In this document: in pieces, positions 1-6,096 of the stretch
How positions within the stretch are numbered: the stretch's first letter is position 1
Layout: the number at the start of each line of letters is the position of its first letter
Source: Betaproteobacteria bacterium
GTDB taxonomy: Bacteria > Pseudomonadota > Gammaproteobacteria > Burkholderiales > Burkholderiaceae_C
DNA: 6,096 bases
Reading direction: 5' to 3'
Assembly (NCBI GenBank): GCA_009922295.1
Contig: RFWA01000160.1
Location: 1-6,096 of the forward strand
The notes under the pieces: generated by a model
What the model was told of the DNA's origin: nothing
Seen by the model: only the letters and a program-made list of their open reading frames with translations
The model's database searches: none
Translations under genes and position numbers: made by a program

Positions 1-630
1 CGCGCCATCGTGCGCCAGCCCAAGGTGTTTTTGATGGACGAGCCACTCAGCAATCTGGACGCCAAGCTGCGCGTCACGATGCGCTCGCACATCAAGCACC
101 TGCACCATGAACTGGGTGTGACGACCATTTACGTGACGCACGACCAGATCGAAGCCATGACCTTGGCCGACCGGGTGGTGGTGATGAGCCGCGCCGAGAT
201 TCAGCAGATCGGCACGCCAGAGGTGATCTACAACGAGCCCGCCAACCTGTTTGTGGCCGGCTTCATTGGCTCGCCGTCGATGAACCTGATCGCCGGTACG
301 CTGCGCGACGGGGTGTTTGAGGCGCCAGGTGTGTCGGTGCCCGGTTTTGGCACGCAGAGCCTGCCGGATGTGGTGCTGGGCGTGCGCGCCGAGGACATGG
401 CGGTCACGGCACCTGAGCAGGCCCAGATTCGCGCCGAGGTGTTCAGCTTTGAGCTGACCGGCGACTCGACCCTGGTGATGGTACGCATTGGCGAGCAGGT
501 GGTCACCGCGCGTGCCGGCAAGGACTACCGCGCCCGCATTGGCGACCCGGCCGGCTTTGCCGTCCGAGCCCAACAGTGTCATATTTTTGATGGCCAGACG
601 CAGAACCGGCTGCGTCTAGAAGCCAATTAA
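1..630 (+). CDS. CUT1-type sugar ABC transporter ATP-binding subunit (MalK/UgpC-like), C-terminal part
   Basis: This is the ATPase that powers a carbohydrate importer from the cytoplasmic face. The gene is cut by the left window edge and frame 1 is open from base 1, leaving 209 residues. Visible in order are Walker B (VFLMDE, residues 9-14), the D-loop (SNLD, 17-20) and the H-loop histidine (VTHDQ, H47). The motif QQIGTP follows, then a C-terminal TOBE-like regulatory domain containing GVRAEDM. Walker A, the Q-loop and the LSGGQ signature must lie upstream. MalK-type proteins usually have about 350-370 residues, so roughly 150 are missing. The usual glycine in the strand before IQQIGTP is replaced here (MSRAEIQQ), a mild oddity. 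The TAA stop is 25 bases before the next start, consistent with one operon. The family is certain; the substrate is not. Confidence 0.95.
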   Translation, partial: RAIVRQPKVFLMDEPLSNLDAKLRVTMRSHIKHLHHELGVTTIYVTHDQIEAMTLADRVVVMSRAEIQQIGTPEVIYNEPANLFVAGFIGSPSMNLIAGTLRDGVFEAPGVSVPGFGTQSLPDVVLGVRAEDMAVTAPEQAQIRAEVFSFELTGDSTLVMVRIGEQVVTARAGKDYRARIGDPAGFAVRAQQCHIFDGQTQNRLRLEAN

Positions 631-645
631 CCCCCCGGCCTTTTT

Positions 646-650
646 GGAGA
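646..650 (+). promoter_or_regulatory. Ribosome binding site of the solute-binding protein gene
   Basis: GGAGA lies five bases before the ATG at 656. It decides the start: an in-frame TTG at 644 overlaps this site and would add only four residues (MENL) ahead of a typical signal peptide, so ATG 656 is preferred. Confidence 0.7.
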
Positions 651-655
651 ATCTC

Positions 656-1924
656 ATGACCTCACGCATCCTGCGCCGTTCCCTGCTGGCAACAGCGGTT
701 TTGCTGGCCACACTGCCTGGCCTCTCAAATGCCCGGTGCAACACCCTGTCCAATGCCAAGTCCGGACAGATCAACATCATCGGCAACACCTTTCCAGCAC
801 TGGACCACATCGCCAAGGAGATGGAATCTTGCACCCAGGGCGGGTTGAAGGTGCAATACAAGCTGGTGCCTTCGCCACAAAACGAAAACGAAACCCTGCA
901 GGCCTTTGGCTCCAGCGGCAAGTCGGCGTTTGACGCCGCCGTGATCTCGATGGGTACCTTCACCAAGCTGCAAAGTGCTGGCCAGTTGCAATCGATGACC
1001 GATCTGGTCAACAAGTACAAGGCCAAGTACAAGATTGAAGACAACATGCTGGTCAAGGTCAATGGCGAGGTGATGGCGATTGCCTTCATGCAGAACGCGC
1101 AAAACCTGTTTTACCGCAAGGACCTGTTTGACAAGCACGGCATCAAGGTGCCCGCCACTTATGCCGACATGATGGCCGCTGCGAAGACCCTCAAAGAGAA
1201 AGAGCCAGGCATCGAGTTCCCGATTGCCCAGACCTTTGCCAAGGGCTGGGACAGCGCCACTGAGTTCAGCAACATTTTTGCGGGCTACGGCGGTCGCTTT
1301 TTCAAAGCCGGCTCCGCAGCACCGGATTTCAACAGCGACGCTGGCGTCAAAGCGCTGGAAACCATGAAGGCCATGACCGCCTACATGACGCCCAACTACC
1401 TGGCGTCAGGTTCGGACGACGTGATGAACCAGTACCAGCAGGGCAAGGCCGCCATGGGCGTGCTGTGGGCCAGCCGTGCTTCACGCATGGACGACCCCGC
1501 CGCCTCCAAGATTGTGGGCAAGATGGAGTTCACCGCTGCACCGGCCGTGATGGCGGGCGGCAAGTCTGCCACTCACCTGTGGTGGGACGGCGTGGTGATG
1601 CCCAAGAACTTGGGCGGCGACCGTGACACGGTGTTCCAGGTGCTGATGGAGGCGCTGGATGAGGAAACCACCGCCAAGGGCAATGACCTGACCATCTGGG
1701 TGCGCTCGAGCTACAAACCCACGCGCTTTGCCACTGGCGTTGCGGCTTCGGCCAACGCGGGCGCACCGCAGTGGCCGTCGGAGCCTTACTTTGGCTTGGC
1801 CCATGGCGAGATTGGCAAGATCATCCCTGACGTGATGACCGGTGCCATGACACCCAAAGCCGCCCTTGACGCGGCCGCCGTGGCTTATGCCAAGGCTGCC
1901 GCTGAAAAAGGCTTCCTGAAGTAA
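656..1924 (+). CDS. Extracellular carbohydrate-binding protein of the ABC importer (SBP family 1/8-like)
   Basis: This is the periplasmic protein that captures the substrate and delivers it to the two permeases. It has 422 residues, normal for a MalE-type binding protein. The N-terminus is a Sec signal peptide: basic residues (MTSRILRRS), a hydrophobic core (LLATAVLLATLPG) and a likely cleavage site after SNA at residue 26. The mature start then has Cys28 and Cys59, which could form a disulfide. No lipobox is visible ahead of Cys28, so a soluble periplasmic protein is expected. The central pattern (QNLFYRKDLFDKHGIKVP, then a Tyr/Trp-rich C-terminal half with LWWDGVVMPK) is typical of CUT1 binding proteins. 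It sits between the ATPase and permease genes, with 10 bases to the next start. The family call is firm. The ligand is unknown; a sugar, polyol or glycoside is inferred from the transporter class. Confidence 0.93.
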   Translation: MTSRILRRSLLATAVLLATLPGLSNARCNTLSNAKSGQINIIGNTFPALDHIAKEMESCTQGGLKVQYKLVPSPQNENETLQAFGSSGKSAFDAAVISMGTFTKLQSAGQLQSMTDLVNKYKAKYKIEDNMLVKVNGEVMAIAFMQNAQNLFYRKDLFDKHGIKVPATYADMMAAAKTLKEKEPGIEFPIAQTFAKGWDSATEFSNIFAGYGGRFFKAGSAAPDFNSDAGVKALETMKAMTAYMTPNYLASGSDDVMNQYQQGKAAMGVLWASRASRMDDPAASKIVGKMEFTAAPAVMAGGKSATHLWWDGVVMPKNLGGDRDTVFQVLMEALDEETTAKGNDLTIWVRSSYKPTRFATGVAASANAGAPQWPSEPYFGLAHGEIGKIIPDVMTGAMTPKAALDAAAVAYAKAAAEKGFLK

Positions 1925-1934
1925 GACCTGCCGC

Positions 1935-2963
1935 GTGCGCTTCTCCACCTTTCTTCGATTCGTCGGGCCGTCGGCAGCGCTGATGCTGCTGCTGCTGGCG
2001 CTGCCACTGGCGGTCACCTTTTACCTGTCGGTGCGCAGCTGTGCACTGCAGATGGAGGTGGTCACGGTGACTGAAAGCAGCCCCTTCGGCACGAAGCAGG
2101 TGGTGACGCAGCGCGCGGTGATGGGACCCGACGGGCGTGCGTTGCGAACCTGCCGCTTCGTTGGGCTAGAGTACTTCCGCAAGGTGCTGGGGCTGGACAT
2201 CGGCGACGGCGACCAGGCCGGCAGCAGCGCCCCGCCCGATGCTGGCGGTGCCGCTGTAGCAGCTTCGCCGCAGCGTGCCACTGAATTCATGGGTGCGTTG
2301 CGCTTTACCCTGCTGTATACCTTTGCCACCACGCCCTTTGTGCTGCTCTTGGGCTTTGCCCTGGCGCTGGGCGTGAACCAGGTCGGACAACGCTGGCGAC
2401 CGATGTACATCAGTGCCTCGCTCTTGCCCTTCATCATCACGCCGGTGGTGGGTGCGCTGGCGATCAAGTGGCTGTTTCGCGACAACGGCCTGGTGCCTTA
2501 TTTTCTGTCGCAGTTCGGTATTTCGCTGTTCTGGATGGCGCAGGCCTGGTCGGCCCGGTTGCTGATCATCCTCTACGGCATCTGGCATGTGGTGCCCTTT
2601 GCCTTCATTGTGTTTTATGCCGGCTTGCAGTCGGTGCCGCAGGACAGCCTGGAGGCCGCCCGTATTGATGGCGCCAGCGCCTGGCAGCGCCTGTACTACG
2701 TGACCCTGCCGCACCTGGCGCCGTTGTTTGTTTTTGTGACGCTGATCCACCTGATGGACGCTTATCGGGTGTTTGAGCCGGTGGTGGTGCTGACGCAGGG
2801 CGCCTTCACCACCAGCGTGCAGTACCTCACCTACTACATCCTGCTTCAAGAAAACAACCCCTACAAGGCCAGTGCTGCCGCCGTGCTCACCACCGCCGGC
2901 ATCGCCGTGCTGCTGGTGCCACTGCTGGTGCGCACCTGGAAAGAACAAAGGCGCGGAGGATGA
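1935..2963 (+). CDS. Sugar ABC transporter permease, MalF-type, with enlarged first periplasmic loop
   Basis: This is one of two inner-membrane subunits forming the translocation channel. It has 342 residues from a GTG start at 1935; the next in-frame ATG lies inside the first membrane helix and would destroy it. No clear Shine-Dalgarno site precedes the GTG, so coupling to the binding-protein gene 10 bases upstream is likely. TM1 spans about residues 12-33. Residues 34-117 form a long loop containing Cys36 and Cys73, the conserved FVGLEYF, and an Ala/Gly/Pro/Ser-rich stretch at about 89-115. Further membrane segments lie at about 121-147, 158-180, 207-230, 262-280 and 314-334. The cytoplasmic EAA loop that docks on the ATPase is at 240-259 (EAARIDGAS...TLP). 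CUT1 permeases usually have about 290-300 residues, so the extra length is mostly in the first loop. Confidence 0.93.
   Translation: MRFSTFLRFVGPSAALMLLLLALPLAVTFYLSVRSCALQMEVVTVTESSPFGTKQVVTQRAVMGPDGRALRTCRFVGLEYFRKVLGLDIGDGDQAGSSAPPDAGGAAVAASPQRATEFMGALRFTLLYTFATTPFVLLLGFALALGVNQVGQRWRPMYISASLLPFIITPVVGALAIKWLFRDNGLVPYFLSQFGISLFWMAQAWSARLLIILYGIWHVVPFAFIVFYAGLQSVPQDSLEAARIDGASAWQRLYYVTLPHLAPLFVFVTLIHLMDAYRVFEPVVVLTQGAFTTSVQYLTYYILLQENNPYKASAAAVLTTAGIAVLLVPLLVRTWKEQRRGG
2955..2960 (+). promoter_or_regulatory. Ribosome binding site of the second permease gene
   Basis: GGAGGA, an almost ideal Shine-Dalgarno sequence, ends seven bases before ATG 2968 and lies inside the last codons of the preceding permease. 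It supports ATG 2968 over the in-frame upstream ATG at 2872, which falls deep in the previous gene. Confidence 0.8.
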
Positions 2964-2967
2964 CACC

Positions 2968-3798
2968 ATGAAACGACCTGCCCGCGTCTGGAGCTTGTTG
3001 CTGCACCTGGCCTTGTTCGCTTGGCTGGTGGTGGCTTGCTTGCCCATTGTCTGGACGGCCATCATCTCGCTGCGCCAGTATGTGGATGCGTTCTCGGTGC
3101 CGGTCAAGTGGCTGGCACCGGTGACCTTTGAGAACTACAGCCGGCTGTGGATCGACAAGGCTTTTTACCGCAACTTTCTCAACACCGCCATCGTCACTTT
3201 TGGCACGGTGAGCGTCTCGCTCACGGTCGGTTGCCTGGCCGGCTACGCGCTGTCGCGCTACCGGGGTGCGGTGGGCTTTTGGCTGCTGATCACTGCGCTG
3301 GTGTTCCGCTCGCTGCCGCATTCCACACTGCTGCCCTCGTTCTATGTGATGTTTGATGCCCTGGGTGTCCGCAACGAGTTTTTCACGCTCATCCTGGTGC
3401 TGGTGGCCATCAACCAGCCCTTCACGATCTGGATGCTGCGCTCGTTTTTTGTCAACATCCCGCAGGAGCTGGACGAGGCGGCGCTGGTGGATGGCTGCAG
3501 CCGTTTCCAGGCGTTTCGGCGAGTGATCATCCCGGTGATGTGGCCGGGCGTGGTGACCACCGGCCTGTTTAGCTTTTTGCTGGCCTACAACGACTTTCTG
3601 CTGAGCTCTTCGCTGGTCAACGCCGAGCGCATGACCATGCCGGCTGCCATTGCCAACGCCATCTCGGCCGACAGCGAAGCGTTTTTGATGCAGGGCGTGG
3701 CAGGTGCGGTCAGCATCACCATCCCGCTGATCATCCTGGTGCTGCTGTTCCAGCGGCAGATCGTCTCGGGCCTGACCCAGGGCGCCGTCAAGGGCTGA
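2968..3798 (+). CDS. Sugar ABC transporter permease, MalG-type
   Basis: This is the second channel-forming inner-membrane subunit, partner of the permease at 1935. It has 276 residues, the usual length for MalG-like proteins. A basic N-terminus (MKRPAR) leads into TM1 at about 9-33. It is followed by the typical FENYSRLW motif and NTAIV entering TM2 (about 71-93). More segments lie near 103-125, 138-156, 193-212 and 247-264. The EAA loop, which contacts the ATPase, is at 170-189 (EAALVDGCS...IIP), and NDFLL follows in the next membrane segment, as is common in this family. The start is four bases after the stop of the upstream permease. A 43-base gap without a terminator separates it from the next gene, so transcription probably continues into the enzyme genes. 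Confidence 0.95.
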   Translation: MKRPARVWSLLLHLALFAWLVVACLPIVWTAIISLRQYVDAFSVPVKWLAPVTFENYSRLWIDKAFYRNFLNTAIVTFGTVSVSLTVGCLAGYALSRYRGAVGFWLLITALVFRSLPHSTLLPSFYVMFDALGVRNEFFTLILVLVAINQPFTIWMLRSFFVNIPQELDEAALVDGCSRFQAFRRVIIPVMWPGVVTTGLFSFLLAYNDFLLSSSLVNAERMTMPAAIANAISADSEAFLMQGVAGAVSITIPLIILVLLFQRQIVSGLTQGAVKG

Positions 3799-3841
3799 GC
3801 GCACGCCGTAACTGACGTCCCCATTGCGAAAAAACGCACCG

Positions 3842-4912
3842 ATGCCCGCCACCACCTCACTCCCCGTCACGCCGGTTGCCAATCAAGCCGCGAAGCAGGC
3901 GGTGTGGGACTGGTGGGCGGCACTGGACGGCGCCGATGCGGTGGCGGCCCAAGCCAGCCGCCAGCTGCTGCACCCCGATCTGGTGTTCCACGGGCACGAC
4001 CCGGTCAACCAGCTGCAGGGGGTGGACGGGTTTCTGGATGGCTTCTGGCGGCCGCTGCGGGCCGCCTTCCCGGACCTGCAGCGGCACACCCATTTGTTGC
4101 TCGGTGGCGCCTCGCAGGGCCGGCGTGACGGCGATGCCAGCCGCGACGGCCGGCATTGGGTCAGCGGCATGGGCTTGATGAACGGCCGCTTTCAGGCGGA
4201 CTACCTCGGCATCCGCGCCACTGGCGAACAGGTCAGCCTGCGCTGGGGCGAGTTCTGCCGCATCGAGCAGGGCCGCGTGGTCGAGATTTTTTTCCTGATC
4301 GACCTGGTCGACCTGCTGCAGCAGCTTGGCATTGCGGTGTTGCCGCCGGCGCGTGGCGTCGATGGCATCTGGCCGGCGCCGCGCGCCGGCGACGGCGTCA
4401 TGCTGCAGCCGCAGGACGAGGCGCAGACCCGGCACAGCCTGGACCACATTTGGCGCTTCATTTACCAGGGCTTGAACCGCTACGACCAGAGTGAACTGCG
4501 CAGCATGGGCATGGCCGACTGGTTCCACCCGCGCGTGCACTGGTTCGGTCCGGGCGGCATCGGCGCCTGCTTGGACTTCGCCGCTTTCGAGACTCTGCAC
4601 CAGCAGCCCTGGCTGGTGGCCTTTCCCGACCGCTCGGTGCAGGACCTGGATGCGCTGATTGCCGAGGGCCCCTACAGCGGTGCGCCGGGCTGGGCCGGCG
4701 TCATCGCCACCCACAGCGGGCCCTACCTGGATAGCCCAGCGACCGGGCGGCGCATTGCGGTCAATGGCCTGGACTGGTGGAAGCGCGAGGACGAGGTCTA
4801 CACCGAGAACTGGGTGTTTGTCGACATGGTGCACCTGTTCCGCCAGTTTGGGGTGGACTTGCTGGCGCGGGCCCGTGACCAGCAAGCCCAGCGGGCTGAG
4901 GCTGCGGCATGA
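3842..4912 (+). CDS. Tandem two-domain SnoaL/NTF2-like protein (intact copy)
   Basis: The protein has 356 residues, about twice a single SnoaL-like domain, and is built from two related halves. Domain 1 (about 15-165) shows LLHPDLVFHG near its start and ends with GEFCRIEQGRVVE, Asp154 and LLQQLGI, the characteristic C-terminal strand and helix of SnoaL-type folds. Domain 2 (about 197-343) begins with WFHPRVHWFGPGGIG and ends with ENWVFVDMVHLFRQFGVD. A Pro/Ala/Gly-rich linker at about 168-190 joins them. No signal peptide is seen, so it is cytoplasmic. SnoaL relatives include polyketide cyclases, and the wider NTF2-like fold includes isomerases and epoxide hydrolases; which reaction applies here is unknown. 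ATG 3842 is chosen over TTG 3824, though neither has a good ribosome binding site. The stop overlaps the next start as ATGA. The neighbouring importer suggests it acts on the imported compound (inference). Confidence 0.85.
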   Translation: MPATTSLPVTPVANQAAKQAVWDWWAALDGADAVAAQASRQLLHPDLVFHGHDPVNQLQGVDGFLDGFWRPLRAAFPDLQRHTHLLLGGASQGRRDGDASRDGRHWVSGMGLMNGRFQADYLGIRATGEQVSLRWGEFCRIEQGRVVEIFFLIDLVDLLQQLGIAVLPPARGVDGIWPAPRAGDGVMLQPQDEAQTRHSLDHIWRFIYQGLNRYDQSELRSMGMADWFHPRVHWFGPGGIGACLDFAAFETLHQQPWLVAFPDRSVQDLDALIAEGPYSGAPGWAGVIATHSGPYLDSPATGRRIAVNGLDWWKREDEVYTENWVFVDMVHLFRQFGVDLLARARDQQAQRAEAAA

Positions 4913-5298
4913 CCGGCGCCGATGTGCATGCATTGAACAAGGCCGCGCTGGCGCCGCTGCGGGCGGCGCTGTACGACTACCAGGGCGATGCCTTGCAAGC
5001 GGCGCTCAGGCAGCTGTTCCGGCCCGACGCGGTGGTGCAGCTGGCCACGCCCTTGGAAGACCTGGCCGGGCCCGAGGGCCTGTACCAACAGGCTTACGCC
5101 CCCTTGCAGCAGGCCCTGCCCGATCTGGAGCGACGCGACACCATCGTCATGGCCGGTCCGAGCCCGCAGGGGCACGACTGGGTCGGCTGCTGCGGTTATT
5201 ACACCGGCACCTTTGTACGGCCCTGGCTCGATATCCCGCCCACCGGCCACCAGGTGGCGATGCGCTTTCATGAGTTCTACCGCATGGTGGACGGCCAG

Positions 5299-5308
5299 GT
5301 GGTTGCAG
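5299..5308 (+). other. Frameshift and deletion junction in the second SnoaL-like gene
   Basis: The last correct frame-1 codons are GTG GTT (5299-5304) and the first correct frame-2 codon is CAG at 5306. In the paralogue, 13 codons (39 bases) lie between the matching VV (residues 146-147) and QLG (161-163). Here one base remains, implying about 38 bases lost. Downstream, the spacing from QAG to a DG pair (23 residues) equals that from QLG to DG in the intact copy, so the anchor is not arbitrary. Confidence 0.75.
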
Positions 5309-5896
5309 GCCGGCGCCTGGCCAATGGCCCCCAGCCTGGGGCGCGAATGGCAGGTGCCAGGACCGGCCACGCAGGATGGGCTGGCGCTCGGGCCGCGCGA
5401 CGGCCCGCGTTCCGACAGCAGCCAGCAGCTGGTGCTGGACATGCTGGCCGGTCTGTCGCGCTATGCCAGTGGCGGCGTGGCGGCGATGCAACTCGAGCGC
5501 TTTTGGCACCCCAAGATGAATTGGTATGGGCCGGCCGGCATCGGTACCGCGCGCGGCTTGGCGGCATTCCGGCATTGGCACCAGATTCCATTTCTCAATG
5601 GCATGCCCAACCGCCGGGGTACCGGTGGCAAGGGCGAGTTCCTTGCCGACGGCGACTATGTGGCGGTGACGGGCTGGCCCAATATGCACGCCACCATCAG
5701 CGGTGACGGCTGGCTGGGCATTGCGCCGGCAGGTCAGCAAATCACCATGCGCAGCCTGGATTTCTGGCGCTGCGAGCGCGGCCTGATTCGTGAAAACTGG
5801 GTGCTGGTGGACCTGCTGCATGTGTACCGGCAGGTTGGCGTCGATGTGCTGGCACGGCTGCGCGAGTTCAACAAGGCCCGCGCGCCACTGACCCTG

Positions 5897-5901
5897 CAGG
5901 A
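5897..5901 (+). promoter_or_regulatory. Probable ribosome binding site of the alpha/beta hydrolase gene
   Basis: CAGGA ends six bases before ATG 5908, inside the end of the preceding gene. It is a moderate match to a Shine-Dalgarno site. It would allow some initiation even if ribosomes no longer arrive from the broken upstream frame. Confidence 0.45.
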
Positions 5902-5907
5902 CTGGGC

Positions 5908-6096
5908 ATGAAACCGACACTGCTGCTGTTGCCGGGCACCCTGTGCGATTCGCGGATTTTCCGGCACCAGTGCCGGTCCTTGCGTGACGTGGCGGACCTG
6001 CGTGCGCTCGACTACGCCGGTCTGGACCGGTCGGGCGTCTGGCTCGACCGCCTGCTGGGCGAGCTGCCCGAACAATTCTCTATTGCCGGCTTTTCG
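5908..6096 (+). CDS. Alpha/beta hydrolase, N-terminal part
   Basis: The frame is open from ATG 5908 to the window edge, giving 63 residues. The N-terminus MKPTLLLLPGTLCDSRIF is the first strand plus oxyanion-hole turn of an alpha/beta hydrolase (hydrophobic strand, PGT, then a small polar segment before a tryptophan or phenylalanine). The last residues, FSIAGFS, are the strand entering the nucleophile elbow. GFS would be the start of the G-x-S-x-G motif, with the serine as the last codon in the window. The fold and family are well supported; the substrate (ester, lactone, thioester or other) cannot be told. The ATG overlaps the stop of the upstream SnoaL-like gene (ATGA), placing it in the same operon. 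No signal peptide is seen, so it is probably cytoplasmic. Confidence 0.85.
   Translation, partial: MKPTLLLLPGTLCDSRIFRHQCRSLRDVADLRALDYAGLDRSGVWLDRLLGELPEQFSIAGFS

Larger units (their letters stand above)
4909..5911 (+). pseudogene. Second tandem SnoaL/NTF2-like protein, frame broken by a probable ~38-base deletion
   Basis: This is a paralogue of the gene at 3842 with the same two-domain layout. Frame 1 from ATG 4909 reads domain 1 correctly (LFRPDAVV, PDLERRD, GHDWVGCCGYYTGTF, RFHEFYRMVDGQVV) to residue 132 at base 5304. After that it gives an Arg/Ala-rich tail with no family resemblance, ending at a stop at 5704-5706. The proper continuation is in frame 2 from base 5306 (QAGAWPMAPSLGREW) through domain 2 (RFWHPKMNWYGPAGIG, LDFWRC, ENWVLVDLLHVYRQVGVD) to TGA 5909-5911. 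Restoring 13 codons gives about 346 residues, close to the 356 of the intact copy. The lost piece carries domain 1's E...D motif. Domain 2 alone could start at ATG 5324 or 5441, but neither has a ribosome binding site. A local assembly or sequencing error is the main alternative. Confidence 0.82.

Noticed and set aside
2872..2967. Upstream ATG start for the second permease, giving 308 residues
   Set aside because: The extra 32 residues overlap the end of the first permease and are Pro/Cys/Trp-rich. ATG 2968 has GGAGGA at ideal spacing and gives a normal N-terminus.
2166..3882. Two minus-strand open frames of over 300 codons opposite the permease genes
   Set aside because: Their translations are His/Gln/Arg-rich low-complexity shadows of membrane-protein codons, with no domain, ribosome binding site or membrane segments.
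4372..4390. Perfect hairpin, GCCGGCGC with a three-base loop and GCGCCGGC
   Set aside because: It lies inside the linker codons of the intact SnoaL-like gene and has no T tract, so it is not an intrinsic terminator. Such palindromes are common in GC-rich coding DNA.
3857..4933. Long minus-strand open frame of about 358 codons opposite the first SnoaL-like gene
   Set aside because: It lies antisense to a clearly conserved gene, its translation is rich in His, Gln, Arg and Ala with no recognisable domain, and such frames are expected in GC-rich sequence.
5300..5310. Programmed ribosomal frameshift in the second SnoaL-like gene
   Set aside because: No slippery heptamer or frameshift stimulator is evident, and a simple shift would still leave about 13 conserved residues missing. 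A deletion explains both the frame change and the lost motif.

Overview
The window looks like part of a single plus-strand catabolic operon from a GC-rich Gram-negative bacterium. Codon use, the compact gene layout and the protein style suggest a betaproteobacterium of the Burkholderiales (Comamonadaceae-like). That placement is an inference from the look of the sequence, not a search result. No RNA gene, insertion sequence, phage gene, CRISPR array or terminator was found, and no stretch over 45 bases lies outside a gene.

The first two thirds (1-3798) encode a complete CUT1-type (MalEFGK-like) carbohydrate ABC importer. The genes are the C-terminal part of the ATPase (cut by the window edge), a secreted solute-binding protein, and two inner-membrane permeases. 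The first permease has an unusually long periplasmic insertion between its first two membrane segments.

The last third (3842-6096) encodes likely enzymes linked to the importer. The first is a 356-residue protein made of two SnoaL/NTF2-like domains in tandem. The second is a paralogue with the same two-domain layout whose reading frame is broken. The third is the start of an alpha/beta hydrolase that leaves the window at its nucleophile elbow. Start and stop codons overlap as ATGA at both enzyme-gene junctions, which suggests translational coupling.

The most notable observation is the break in the second SnoaL-like gene. Using the neighbouring paralogue as a ruler, frame 1 reads correctly through residue 132 and the protein resumes in frame 2 at base 5306. 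The missing stretch corresponds to about 13 codons with one base left over, so about 38 bases are gone. The lost piece covers the E...D motif of the first domain. Either this strain carries a recent pseudogene, or the assembly has a local deletion.

Intact, the operon would import a sugar-like or polyol-like compound and process it with the SnoaL-like proteins and a hydrolase. The substrate cannot be read from the sequence. A transporter coupled to two duplicated-SnoaL proteins and a hydrolase is the best candidate here for an uncharacterised pathway.
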